The notes under the pieces: generated by a model | Seen by the model: the letters and a program-made list of their open reading frames with translations, nothing else | Databases searched by the model: none | Told to the model about the DNA's origin: nothing | Shown here: positions 24,594-33,690 of the stretch, piece by piece | How positions within the stretch are numbered: the first letter of the stretch is position 1 | Layout: every line of letters starts with the position of its first letter | Position numbers and translations under genes: made by a program | From: Candidatus Rifleibacteriota bacterium | GTDB lineage: Bacteria > Muiribacteriota > Ozemobacteria > Ozemobacterales > Ozemobacteraceae | Reading direction: 5' to 3' | NCBI GenBank assembly: GCA_018818125.1 | Contig: JAHISQ010000062.1 | Location: 1-38,929, forward strand | Length of the DNA: 38,929 bases

Positions 24594-25577
24594 TTATTTG
24601 TCCCACTGGTAAAAGTTGTTGGATTTCATGATGCTGATGAGTTTGCTGGAATAGTTCGGGTCGGTTGCGTAGCCAGCTTTGTGAATCTCGCGGGCAAACT
24701 GGTCGGGATTATTTTTGTATTTCATGGCCGGCGAATATCGCGAATTCTGCAGCAGCTTGCCATGGTCTTCGATTGATTCTGCCCATGAGTTATATTTGCG
24801 GAAGTTGGCATATTCGCTTACCATACTGCCATTGCGGAATTCCTTGGTTGAAACTCTGATGGTGCCAGCTGGGCCGGTGCCCTTGATGCCAAAAAGGTTT
24901 TTAGCGTCGCCGATGCTTGAACCGCCCCAGCCAGTTTCAAGAGCTGCCTGGGCAAGGGTAACCGACGCCGGAACACCTGTTCTCTTCATTGATTCTCGGG
25001 CAACCGGGCCAAACAGTTTCGAAAATTCTGCTGGTGAGAGCTTGCCGCCTTTGTAGTTAGCGAGAGCTGCTTCGGCTGCTTTGCCCGATGCCGATGTTGA
25101 GGCAGGAGTGCCGCCAGAGGTAGATCCTTTTGTGGATGGATCATCTTTGGGCAGGTAGCCGCCGTCACGGGTGTCACCGGGGTAATCAGGCTCTTCACCC
25201 GAAGCCGGTGCATCCGGTATCGAAACATAGTTTTTGTGCATGTAGCCGGTCTGACCGCCGACACGAACTTTGTAGAATTCGCCTTCTTCACCGATAACCT
25301 CGATCTCGGTGCCGCTCGCGAAAATGCCGACGACCTTACCCCATGGCCAGGAGCGCAATCTAAGGCTTGATGCTTCGGTAGTGCCTTTTACCGGGTATTT
25401 ACTGGCTTCAGCTTTTTTGCCATCATCATTGTTGATGGCAGAAGAGCTATCCTGACCGCTTTGCCCAGACTTGTCGATTATTACATTTTTTTCAGTAAAA
25501 GGTGTCTCAGCAGCAGTGAGAACAATGATAGAGCACATAAATACGAATAGAACGCATAATTTAACTAATTTATTCAT
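24594..25577 (-). CDS. SH3b-glucosaminidase (peptidoglycan hydrolase)
   Basis: A 327-residue exported cell-wall enzyme that would cleave N-acetylglucosaminyl bonds of peptidoglycan. It has a signal peptide (1-23), a bacterial SH3 domain (61-122, with L-R-L-R-S-W-P and G-Q-T-G-Y-M-H-K-N-Y-V), a Ser/Thr/Gly linker, and a FlgJ/LytD-type glucosaminidase domain (about 185-327). Catalytic Glu214 is in A-A-L-E-T-G-W-G, followed by N-L-F-G-I-K and the Y-A-T-D-P-N-Y motif. AAAGGAGAAAG picks the ATG at 25577 over an upstream start at 25613. It is the first gene of a two-gene operon ended by the hairpin at 23881. Confidence 0.92.
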   Translation of the reverse strand: MNKLVKLCVLFVFMCSIIVLTAAETPFTEKNVIIDKSGQSGQDSSSAINNDDGKKAEASKYPVKGTTEASSLRLRSWPWGKVVGIFASGTEIEVIGEEGEFYKVRVGGQTGYMHKNYVSIPDAPASGEEPDYPGDTRDGGYLPKDDPSTKGSTSGGTPASTSASGKAAEAALANYKGGKLSPAEFSKLFGPVARESMKRTGVPASVTLAQAALETGWGGSSIGDAKNLFGIKGTGPAGTIRVSTKEFRNGSMVSEYANFRKYNSWAESIEDHGKLLQNSRYSPAMKYKNNPDQFAREIHKAGYATDPNYSSKLISIMKSNNFYQWDK

Positions 25578-25782
25578 GGAGCTTTCTCCTTTGCTTTTAC
25601 TAATATACCGCAAATTCCAATATTAGTTTAATCCGCGCAAAAAAAGTTTGCTCTGCCGGGTCAAGTTTAACGGCCTGACGTTTAATTTTGGCGCAAATAT
25701 CTTATGCTCGCCCGTCGCAGGATAGACTCATTATCTCAAGCTTGAAAACAGGTTGGGGCGAATTTGTTCGTCTTTGATTGGC

Positions 25783-27069
25783 TCAGGTATGATGGTGCCC
25801 GAGTTTGCGGTTAAGGCGTTCAATGCGCTGCGCTAACAGACGGGCAAGAAACAGTGAATAGTGAGGTTTTTCTTTGATCCCGGCGACGAATTCCTTTTTG
25901 GAAATGCGGATCAGGCAGCCGGCGGTCAGCGCTTTGACTGTCGCACTGCGTCGGTTGTTGAGCAGGAACGACATTTCGCCGAGAAAGATATCGTCGTGTG
26001 TCAGCACAGTAACAGCTTCGCCATTAACGCTGACTTCGTATTGGCCGGAGGAGATGTAGTAGAGAAAATCACTGGGTTCTCCTTCGCTGAAAACCGTATC
26101 GCCAGCAGAAGACCTGACGGTCGTCAGGTCTTTGAATAGCGCTGGAGCAATGTTGCTGACGCCTTCCTGGTGGTAAAAGCTGAATTGAACCGAATTGCCC
26201 TTGTCGTTATAGGCCAGGTCGCTGGTCATATCACGTGAAAGCGCAACACCGCGCCCGTGAAGACTAAGCGCTATGCCTCCCTTGTTGGGGTCTTTGAGGC
26301 TGCGCCAGTCAAAGCCATCGCCGTCGTCGGTGATCCTGAAAGTCGTGTGGTTCGGGTAGATGCTGTATTCAAGATAGACTTTGCGGTTGGCGATGGTCGG
26401 GTCTTTGCAGCGCTCATCAATAAACTCAGTCATGTCGCCGCCATTCTGCAGCCAGATGCTTTTCTCGGAGAAAGATATATTGCAGTTGCCGTGCTCAATT
26501 GCATTAACCAGCATCTCGACAAGTACGAAGCTGAGCTTTTCCTTGTTCAGGACATCCAGGCGGTTGAGGTTGTACAGGTAGTTGCAGATCAGATTGGTAA
26601 AACAGGTGACCTCAATCAGATCATTACTGAGTTCAAATGATGAAGTGATGACATTGCCAAGATCTGAGCCGATAATGCGCTGAAAAAGCATATGCCGGTT
26701 GTGGCAGATAATGTTGATTACCTTAGGTAGCTGGCGTTCGAGCCGTGCAAGTTCAAGCAGCGCTATTACGTTGGTGCTGCGCAGCTTGTCTGATTCGCGC
26801 AGGTCCCGCACCGAATCGCACAGTCCAATAATGCCAGAACTTAACAGCCAGGCATCGCTTTTAATTACGTTCATCAGCAGATCGGTATCGATCTTTTCGT
26901 CGGCAAAATTAATGACTACCAATTCTGGCATTTCAATGCCGAGGTAATCCATGGCCTGACTGGCTTTGTCTATTTGCACGGTTTTGCAGCCCTGAACGCA
27001 TTCTTCGAGCATTCTTCTGATGCATTCATACTGTTCTTTATCGGAGATAACGACTGGCACTCTGCTCAT
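25783..27069 (-). CDS. Pseudo-receiver / RsbW-like HATPase / cNMP-binding regulator
   Basis: A 428-residue cytosolic protein of unusual domain order. Residues 1-115 look like a receiver domain in which the phospho-acceptor Asp position reads Asn54 (V-V-I-N-F). Residues 150-300 form an RsbW/anti-sigma type GHKL ATPase, with the N box E-M-L-V-N-A-I-E-H-G-N (185-195), D-D-G-D-G-F (248-253) and H-G-R-G-V (271-275). Residues 310-425 are a cyclic-nucleotide-binding domain with an intact phosphate-binding cassette: G-E at 364-365 and R374-S-A-T-V. It would couple cAMP (or cGMP) to a kinase/partner-switch output. It is divergent from the cyclase pair, sharing a 147-base control region. GAGGAAAC lies upstream of the ATG. 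Confidence 0.85.
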   Translation of the reverse strand: MSRVPVVISDKEQYECIRRMLEECVQGCKTVQIDKASQAMDYLGIEMPELVVINFADEKIDTDLLMNVIKSDAWLLSSGIIGLCDSVRDLRESDKLRSTNVIALLELARLERQLPKVINIICHNRHMLFQRIIGSDLGNVITSSFELSNDLIEVTCFTNLICNYLYNLNRLDVLNKEKLSFVLVEMLVNAIEHGNCNISFSEKSIWLQNGGDMTEFIDERCKDPTIANRKVYLEYSIYPNHTTFRITDDGDGFDWRSLKDPNKGGIALSLHGRGVALSRDMTSDLAYNDKGNSVQFSFYHQEGVSNIAPALFKDLTTVRSSAGDTVFSEGEPSDFLYYISSGQYEVSVNGEAVTVLTHDDIFLGEMSFLLNNRRSATVKALTAGCLIRISKKEFVAGIKEKPHYSLFLARLLAQRIERLNRKLGHHHT

Positions 27070-27216
27070 ATATATAGTTTCCTCTCAAGCCAAATTATCA
27101 GCGCCTGAGGCCAATTTTAAGTCATTTTGGCAGTGAGGTCAAGACCCATATGACAGCAGCAAGTTTGTGGCGCTGTAATGGAAAAAAAGCGGGATACGAT
27201 GTAGAATGGCGTAAAA

Positions 27217-30159
27217 TTGATAAAAAGAGGTTGGAAACTGCACAAGGCTGGGCGGGAAAATGGCTTAAGCGGCTTTAATCGTGACTGGCAGGCACAGGTA
27301 GCGATAATTCTTCTCTTTCTGGTGATGATAATACCTTTGCGTCAGTTGGCCGGCAAAGTCGAAGAGCTGCAGCGACAGAGCCGTGAATGGCTGACGACAA
27401 CCAATCAGGCACGTTTAAAAGAGGAGCTTGTCCAGTTCAAAAAGGAGCTATGTGCTGAGGCATGGGTAAAGAATTTTGTCGATACACGGATGCAAAAGTT
27501 AGATGTTGACAATGCCTTTACCGACCTGGAAGCTCTAGATATTCCCAGTTTGCGGCGGCAGGCACTGAATAAGATCGGGGCTGATGTTCAAGTGGCTCTG
27601 AATGAAGATAATAGATCGCCACAGCCTTTTTTTGTTGTCGTTGCCGATGATTCCCTCACAAATTTAAGCTATAAGTTTTCTGACGCGTTGCGGCAAACCA
27701 GCACTGATGATCAGGAAACCGCGATGTTTTTATGTCGCTTTGCCATTATGTCGGTAATGAATCGAGTAGAGTCTCTGGATCGGCATCGTCTGGCAGCTGT
27801 AGTTAGTAAATGGGGCGGGAAAGTATTCGACAGCAAATTTTTGAAAAAGAATTTTCACAGTCTTATCAGCAGCTTCATGGGAACAGAACCCGATGAACGC
27901 AAGGTACAGAGCTATTTATCTGATCTTTACGATTTTAACAGGCTGTTTTTTTATTCATACACTGTGATGAGCAGCAAAAAATTTCTTGGGGTGGTGGTTG
28001 TTGGTTATTTAGACTCTGCTATTGACGGTAAAGATATTCTCAGTCAGGCTCTTGAGTCTGCCTTAGGAAATGCGACACGGCGTGTGGGCAGCAAAACCCG
28101 TTTTTCAGCTCCGAACTTGCCGGGAAAATTTGTGTCTGAGAGACTATCGGCAGGTGTTATGAATAGTGAGTCTCTATATATTGGGGTTGAGCTGATCAAT
28201 CCGGCTTTCGCGGTGTACACAGATTCGTTGGTTGTTTTGCATCTTTTGACTGGATTTTGCATGCTTGCAGGCTATGCAGCGTTGCTGCATAGTGTGTTTT
28301 TTGGTCTTGTTGTGCGCCTCAATCTGCGCAAAAAACTGATGATTATCCTGGCAGTTGCGCTTGTTCTGCCGGCCATTCTGGTTGCAATAATCGGGCGTGG
28401 CATAACAAATGATTATCTTTCTTCACGTGTTGATATGGCACAGAGTTATCTCGCCAGTAGCCTTAATGAGCTTGAGCTAACCTATCAGGAAAGTGAATCT
28501 CGCCTGACACTCAACCATCTTAGATTTAAGTTTCAATTGAGTGAACTTTGGGGCGACAGGATTGGTGATGTCCCGGACAAAGCTTTCTTGATACCGTATC
28601 TCGGTTTTTACAATGAACAGAGCTATTTTTATGACCGCTCCGGAGCTTCACTGCACCTGTATGGAACCAATGTTGGTGATGGGGCGGGTAGATTTTTGTC
28701 TAACAATGCTGTCCGTCTTTTGAGTAATCTCTCAGGACTCATTTCAAACGCGACGACTCGTCGGCATATTGAAAATCTTGAGTTCAGCGATGCTTTTGTT
28801 GCCGAGTTTTCAGATATGGCTGTATTACAGGAGTCTTCGGCACACGAAGCAGAGGTTATCAGCCAGATGGAGACCCCGAATGCTCTCGCCAGGGAAATTT
28901 TTCATCTTTATGCCAGTTCGCGCTCAAGGCCTTTTCGCCCGGGAATTATAGGGCTTTTAAACGTGCGACCCGATGCGATACTTCAAAATTTGATATCGAG
29001 CAACCCCGCGTATCCGCTGAAGTTTTTTGAGCGTCACCAGAATGAATATCTGATTGATATCGGACTGGCCATGCGCAACAACGAGCGCATCAGGACAGAG
29101 TTCTGGTTGGATTACTCTCAGCGCCGTCAAGCTGGCATCAGGGGATTGTTTGATAATGCCATGGAACTGAAGTCGGCGGGAGCTGCTCTCACCAAGGATG
29201 ATGCAGATTCTGTGAATGCCTGGCGTTATCGCATAGATAGTCCGATTATCTATGCCGGAACCGCGACCTTCAACAATGACAGTCTGGTAGCTCTTTATCT
29301 TGATGTTATGCCCTTTGCGGTCCTGATCTACAGTATTTTGATTCTTCTTGTAATCAGTGAAGTGGTCGCAGGATTATTTGTTACCCCGATTGAAGCTGTT
29401 TCGCAGGGTGTAAAGGCAGTTGCTGGTGGAGAAGAACTCACTCTTCGTCTGCAGATCAGTAATAATGACGAATTTGACCGGATGGGGCATTCTTTCAACG
29501 CAATGACAGAAGGATTGTTGCAGAAACGGCACATTTCGCGTTTTGTTTCAGACCGCCTGCTGGCCCAGATTGGCCAGGTTTCTCTGGCAGAAACGGCTGC
29601 CGAAGAAGAAGTTACTGTGCTGGCCTCTGATTTGCGCAATTTCACCGGAATTTCCGAGAAATATTCTCCGGAGATGGTAGTAGCTGTTCTCAATGATTAT
29701 TTTACCGAAATGGACGAAGCTATCAAGGCCGAGGGTGGCAGCATAGACAAGTTTATTGGTGACGCCATAATAGCGGTTTTTTACGCCAGAGATGGCCAGA
29801 TGTCCGCCGTCAGTGCTTGTAGCGCAGCCCGCCGGATGCGCAGCCGCCTTGAGGAATTCAACCGGATGCAACAGAACGCTGGACGTTTTGCCATCGAAAA
29901 TGGCATCGGGATCGCTACCGGATCAGCCGTTTCGGCGAGTGTGGGTGAAAAAAGTGGCCGGCGTGAGTTCGTGGTAACTGGCGAGCCGGTAGAGCGGGCT
30001 GAAGAACTTGAGGCATTGAGCAAGCAGGGGCAGCATTCTAAAATAATCGTTGATGCCGTAACTCGCAGTTACGTAGAAGAGATCTATTCGATGAGAAGCC
30101 TGGCAGACCATGAACGGTGTTTTGAGATCGTTGACGAGGTTCAGAATGAGACTGATTAA
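27217..30159 (+). CDS. HAMP-linked class III cyclase, C1-like half (metal-binding subunit)
   Basis: A 980-residue membrane protein: TM1 (27-42), ectodomain 1, TM2/TM3 (338-365, 372-393), ectodomain 2, TM4 (695-722), HAMP (722-775) and cyclase domain (797-970). The cyclase keeps both metal aspartates, Asp805 (A-S-D-L-R-N-F) and Asp849 (D-K-F-I-G-D), 44 apart as in active enzymes, plus Lys845. The other half-site is lost: the adenine Thr/Asp is Val919, the transition-state Asn is Glu926 and Arg is Glu930 (T-G-E-P-V-E-R-A-E-E). A homodimer should therefore be inactive. The start is a TTG at 27217, the only initiator before TM1 after an in-frame TAG at 27202. It overlaps the next gene by 14 bases. 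Confidence 0.88.
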   Translation: MIKRGWKLHKAGRENGLSGFNRDWQAQVAIILLFLVMIIPLRQLAGKVEELQRQSREWLTTTNQARLKEELVQFKKELCAEAWVKNFVDTRMQKLDVDNAFTDLEALDIPSLRRQALNKIGADVQVALNEDNRSPQPFFVVVADDSLTNLSYKFSDALRQTSTDDQETAMFLCRFAIMSVMNRVESLDRHRLAAVVSKWGGKVFDSKFLKKNFHSLISSFMGTEPDERKVQSYLSDLYDFNRLFFYSYTVMSSKKFLGVVVVGYLDSAIDGKDILSQALESALGNATRRVGSKTRFSAPNLPGKFVSERLSAGVMNSESLYIGVELINPAFAVYTDSLVVLHLLTGFCMLAGYAALLHSVFFGLVVRLNLRKKLMIILAVALVLPAILVAIIGRGITNDYLSSRVDMAQSYLASSLNELELTYQESESRLTLNHLRFKFQLSELWGDRIGDVPDKAFLIPYLGFYNEQSYFYDRSGASLHLYGTNVGDGAGRFLSNNAVRLLSNLSGLISNATTRRHIENLEFSDAFVAEFSDMAVLQESSAHEAEVISQMETPNALAREIFHLYASSRSRPFRPGIIGLLNVRPDAILQNLISSNPAYPLKFFERHQNEYLIDIGLAMRNNERIRTEFWLDYSQRRQAGIRGLFDNAMELKSAGAALTKDDADSVNAWRYRIDSPIIYAGTATFNNDSLVALYLDVMPFAVLIYSILILLVISEVVAGLFVTPIEAVSQGVKAVAGGEELTLRLQISNNDEFDRMGHSFNAMTEGLLQKRHISRFVSDRLLAQIGQVSLAETAAEEEVTVLASDLRNFTGISEKYSPEMVVAVLNDYFTEMDEAIKAEGGSIDKFIGDAIIAVFYARDGQMSAVSACSAARRMRSRLEEFNRMQQNAGRFAIENGIGIATGSAVSASVGEKSGRREFVVTGEPVERAEELEALSKQGQHSKIIVDAVTRSYVEEIYSMRSLADHERCFEIVDEVQNETD

Positions 30160-33118
30160 AGTAAAAAACCGGCTGAGTTTTGTAGTGTTGCTGGTAACCT
30201 GGCTTCTTGTCATGGGTTTGCCAACAATGCTTTTCAGGTTTTCTCTGGATCAGTTCTTGCAGAATCGCTATCAGCAGAGTCTGCAGCGAATCAAGCCATT
30301 TTTATTTACTGAGCTTGAACAATTCAAGGTGGATCTGGGGTTTGGTGGGCTCCTGGAGCAGGATTTGAGAGAATTTAATTCAGCTGCTGGTTTCACTGAA
30401 TTGAAAAGTTCTCAGGTGCAAAAATTTTGTTCAAACAATTACGGATCTGACGCCGGCAAAATTAAACTTTTACTCGAAAAGCATCTTGGAATACCAGTTT
30501 TTGCAGTGCTTTCACACGGAGTGGACACGCAGACGGTGAGCAGCGAAATTACTCATGATCAGTATGCCGAAATCAGAGCGCCTTCGTCTACCATGCTGCG
30601 TCGCTTTTTCTCGTTGCTTAACCGGCAACACGAAAAGGCGGCAATTTCTCCATCGCTAAAACCGGCTTTCCCGGCGGGCGTTGACCCTGAAGACTCCAAA
30701 GTCTCTCTTACTTACCATGAAAATTTCTTTCAGGGCCTTATTGGTGCGGCTGTTGGACTTCGACTTGAGCCCGATAAAATGCATTTATGTACTGCAAGTA
30801 AAATTGGCGATACTGGCCCGGCCTTCTTTTATTATGCACAGTCACATTGTTCCATAAAGGGAAAGGGCCACAATCTGGGCGGTTATCTGGTGCTGATTCG
30901 CCTGTGTGATATCCCTGAACGCCACATTATAAAGAGGGCGACATCCCATTCGTTGTATGAAATTCTGGAGCGAAAAGTTGTATCGCTGCCGGTGTCTATT
31001 CCTGTTCCAGATAAATATGATGAACTCTCCATAAGCTCTTTTGTTGAGCACCCAGGCCGGGTTGCCGTGCAGACAATGGCTTCCCCGCAACAGATCGTTC
31101 GCATGGTGCAGAAGGGAACGATTGTACCGCAGGATTTTTCTGCATTTTCCGGGCGCATTGCCGGCATTGAAGTCAGCTGTTCTAAGTCCGAGCTGGAGCA
31201 TCCCCTGGCTAAACATACTTACGAGATTAATCTCTTGCTCAAGTTGTTGCTTCTGGCCGGCGGAATCCTCATGGTTCGCCTTTATTTATTTGGTTTTGAC
31301 CTGAACATTTCGCTGGCGTTCAAAATTTCAATAGCAGTTGTTGCGGCTGGAATAATGCCGCTGTTAAGTCTTGCATTAAGTCTGGTAGCCCAGACTGATT
31401 TTGCGCGTGTGGCGCAGGAAGACAAAATTCAGCGTTACCTCAGAATAAATATTGCCAGAGTGCAACAGTTGTTGACAGAACAGATTACATTACATGAACG
31501 GGAACATGGTGAGCTGGCTGCAGCGCTTGGGAAAATGTCAAATTTACCGACAGAGGAACTGAAAAACTATCTGCAAAGATGGGTTTTTGCCAGACCAGTT
31601 CATCAGGTCGTCTATAAGAGGCTGGACGCTGAGTCTCTGGAAGTTTATGGCGATGCTTCACGTTCTGAAGCAATCGAAAAATCATGTAAGGCAGCATTTC
31701 TGATTCTGAATACGGTTGTTGAAATGCTTTTAAGTTCACCTGTCTTAAATCCTGATTTCGAAAATATTTCAACTGTATTGACAGAGGGCACCAGAAATAC
31801 CGAAAGCACTCATTTCACGCTGTTAAGCAATGGGCGCATGCTTAATTTATCCAAGTTGGATGCCCACGTGAGAATTGCATTCATGCCTGTTTTCGAAAAG
31901 TCACATAACAGTAGAAGGCCGGTAGCGGTAACAACAGTTGTCTATTCTCTTGAAAAACTTATTGACGGGGCGCTCAGAAAAATTGCTGAACAAACTCCTC
32001 TGGAGCAGGAAGTAGCTGGTATGCATCTGGATTTTGCACTGGGAGCTTCTGTGGACAACGTTGTCAGCTGCCCGCCAAAGCATCGTTCCAGTCGTCTTTC
32101 CAGTGATTTTGCTTCTAACCAGATGCGTGTCTGCAGCAGTCTGAAGCGTGAACTGCAGTGGTTTGGCAGGCAGGCTGGTGATGAATACTTTTCTATCACC
32201 AATATGGATCAGACTTTGCCGATTATTTCTTTGGCAAGAATTACCAGAATAGATCGAAGTAGCTGGTTTGACCTTTCTAATCTGGCCCGCTGGTTTTATC
32301 CGATTCTTATTCTGCTGCTTATTCTCCTGCTTTCACGCAGATTTTTTATTGCTCCGGCTTTACGGTTTGCGAGCGGACTGTCGGCAATTGCCGATGGAGA
32401 TTTTAACAAGCGTCTTGAAATTGACGGTGGGGATGAGTTTGCGACTCTGGCAGTTGAATTCAACCAGATGGCGAAAAGTTTGCAGGAAAAAGAAGAGCTT
32501 GAGTCCTATGTTTCGTCAGATGTCCTGCGCGAAGCCAGGGTGACTGGCATTTCCAATCTCCAGCCCGGCGGTGAAAAGATTGCAGCTACAGTTGTGTTCG
32601 TTTCACTTCTGCCCGCTGAACAGGAAAACCAGCCCGAAAGCAGTGGGCAACTGATCGCACGTATCAACAGTTTTTTAAACCTCAGCCATGTGTTGTGTAC
32701 AGAAAACACTGGAGTTATCGACAAAATCATCGGTCATACCCTGATGATGGTATTTCGTGTTGGTGCAGATCATGATTCTCATCAGCTGCGGGCATGTCGT
32801 TCGGTGATGCAGCTGGTTGAAGCCGTAGCTGCGTCGGAACTGGGCAGCAGTAGCCGGGTGGCGGCCGGTATCGCATGCGGTCAGCTGGTTTCCGGCAAGA
32901 TTGGCTCGCGAAATGGCAAATTGGACTTTACGGTGATCGGTGACACCGTGAATCTGGCGGCCCGACTTAAATCTTATGCCGAGAGCCTGGATGGTTCGGT
33001 TATTCTGGTGTCGGATGCCATGCTTGCTGAGATAAAAGACAATTTTGCGACCAGACTTGAGAGCGAGGTGCAGCTCAAGGGCAAATCAATGCAGACATGC
33101 GTTTACAGGATTGAATGA
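30146..33118 (+). CDS. HAMP-linked class III cyclase, C2-like half (substrate-binding subunit)
   Basis: A 990-residue paralogue of the preceding protein with the same plan: TM1 (11-30), ectodomain 1, TM2/TM3 (361-380, 388-413), ectodomain 2, TM4 (712-731), HAMP (732-785) and cyclase domain (808-985). Both metal aspartates are gone: Ser820 (V-F-V-S-L) and His864 (K-I-I-G-H), still 44 residues apart. The ATP-specifying Lys860 and Thr929 and the catalytic Asn936 and Arg940 are intact (F-T-V-I-G-D-T-V-N-L-A-A-R-L). This complements the 27217 protein exactly. GAGG about 8 bases upstream selects the ATG at 30146, which lies inside the end of the previous gene and implies coupled, near-equal synthesis. 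Confidence 0.88.
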   Translation: MRLIKVKNRLSFVVLLVTWLLVMGLPTMLFRFSLDQFLQNRYQQSLQRIKPFLFTELEQFKVDLGFGGLLEQDLREFNSAAGFTELKSSQVQKFCSNNYGSDAGKIKLLLEKHLGIPVFAVLSHGVDTQTVSSEITHDQYAEIRAPSSTMLRRFFSLLNRQHEKAAISPSLKPAFPAGVDPEDSKVSLTYHENFFQGLIGAAVGLRLEPDKMHLCTASKIGDTGPAFFYYAQSHCSIKGKGHNLGGYLVLIRLCDIPERHIIKRATSHSLYEILERKVVSLPVSIPVPDKYDELSISSFVEHPGRVAVQTMASPQQIVRMVQKGTIVPQDFSAFSGRIAGIEVSCSKSELEHPLAKHTYEINLLLKLLLLAGGILMVRLYLFGFDLNISLAFKISIAVVAAGIMPLLSLALSLVAQTDFARVAQEDKIQRYLRINIARVQQLLTEQITLHEREHGELAAALGKMSNLPTEELKNYLQRWVFARPVHQVVYKRLDAESLEVYGDASRSEAIEKSCKAAFLILNTVVEMLLSSPVLNPDFENISTVLTEGTRNTESTHFTLLSNGRMLNLSKLDAHVRIAFMPVFEKSHNSRRPVAVTTVVYSLEKLIDGALRKIAEQTPLEQEVAGMHLDFALGASVDNVVSCPPKHRSSRLSSDFASNQMRVCSSLKRELQWFGRQAGDEYFSITNMDQTLPIISLARITRIDRSSWFDLSNLARWFYPILILLLILLLSRRFFIAPALRFASGLSAIADGDFNKRLEIDGGDEFATLAVEFNQMAKSLQEKEELESYVSSDVLREARVTGISNLQPGGEKIAATVVFVSLLPAEQENQPESSGQLIARINSFLNLSHVLCTENTGVIDKIIGHTLMMVFRVGADHDSHQLRACRSVMQLVEAVAASELGSSSRVAAGIACGQLVSGKIGSRNGKLDFTVIGDTVNLAARLKSYAESLDGSVILVSDAMLAEIKDNFATRLESEVQLKGKSMQTCVYRIE

Positions 33119-33157
33119 TTTATTGTGAGCAAGAATTGCTGAGAATAATCGCTAAAG

Positions 33158-33186
33158 TTGTTTTTGTCGGGCAGATTGGTTAAAAT
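33158..33186 (+). promoter_or_regulatory. Sigma-70-like promoter for the gene at 33215
   Basis: TTGTTT (33158-33163) and TAAAAT (33181-33186) have a 17-base spacer. The block TTGTTTTTGTCGGGCAGATT is nearly the same as the predicted promoter at 16867-16896 before the photoactivated cyclase gene. Confidence 0.45.
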
Positions 33187-33214
33187 CAGTTATTCGATCA
33201 ACAGGCAGGTGTAT

Positions 33215-33601
33215 ATGAAAAAACGGATTGAGAGCGCTATTAGAACAGTTTTGGATAATCTTGGTGAGGGGTGGTTCATTATTCTTGAGGAGCCGACAGA
33301 CGAAAAGTTTGTGCAGTTTGCCTATGATGAAGATACCGGACTGATATTCGATTTGCCGTTTCAGGCTCTTGATGAAGACGAGCTTGCGAGAGCTCGACAG
33401 GTGCTTGGCGAAGTAGGTGTCGGAGATGAGACCGCCAGTGTTTTTGACGCGCCTGATGGCGAAAAAGTTGGCGAGCAGCGTTCATTTAACACCTTGGTTG
33501 GGCGCGATGTTGATCGGGCTGTAGACTTGGTGCATCGTGTTTTTACCTACGTTTACGGGTTTGATGATACGACCAGATTCAACGTTACAATCAGCTGCTA
33601 A
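33215..33601 (+). CDS. Small acidic protein, YbjN/TY-chaperone-like
   Basis: A 128-residue soluble acidic protein starting MKKRIESAIRTVLDN. It has strands of the W-F-I-I-L-E-E and F-V-Q-F-A-Y-D type, an acidic middle (L-D-E-D-E-L-A-R-A-R), and an end with D-R-A-V-D-L-V-H-R-V-F-T-Y-V-Y-G. The overall pattern (helix, antiparallel sheet, long C-terminal helix) suggests the YbjN/type III chaperone-like fold (TY-Chap), but no firm motif proves it. An upstream start at 33158 falls in the predicted promoter, so the ATG at 33215 is chosen. Function is unknown. Confidence 0.6.
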   Translation: MKKRIESAIRTVLDNLGEGWFIILEEPTDEKFVQFAYDEDTGLIFDLPFQALDEDELARARQVLGEVGVGDETASVFDAPDGEKVGEQRSFNTLVGRDVDRAVDLVHRVFTYVYGFDDTTRFNVTISC

Positions 33602-33690
33602 ACACGACGCGGCGATTCGGATACCATAGCGATGCAGATGGGTATTACATTTGAAAAAAAATATGTCAGCCCAGGCAGGTGAAAACGGCG

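Noticed and set aside
27217..30159. Possibility that the first large cyclase is simply a dead pseudoenzyme
   Set aside because: Metal Asp pair, Lys and the exact 44-residue spacing are preserved while only the partner-supplied half is lost, and the next gene shows the reciprocal pattern; random decay would not give this.
29328..30213. Several minus-strand frames within the first large cyclase gene
   Set aside because: Low-complexity Ser/Arg-rich translations antisense to the well-defined HAMP and cyclase domains.
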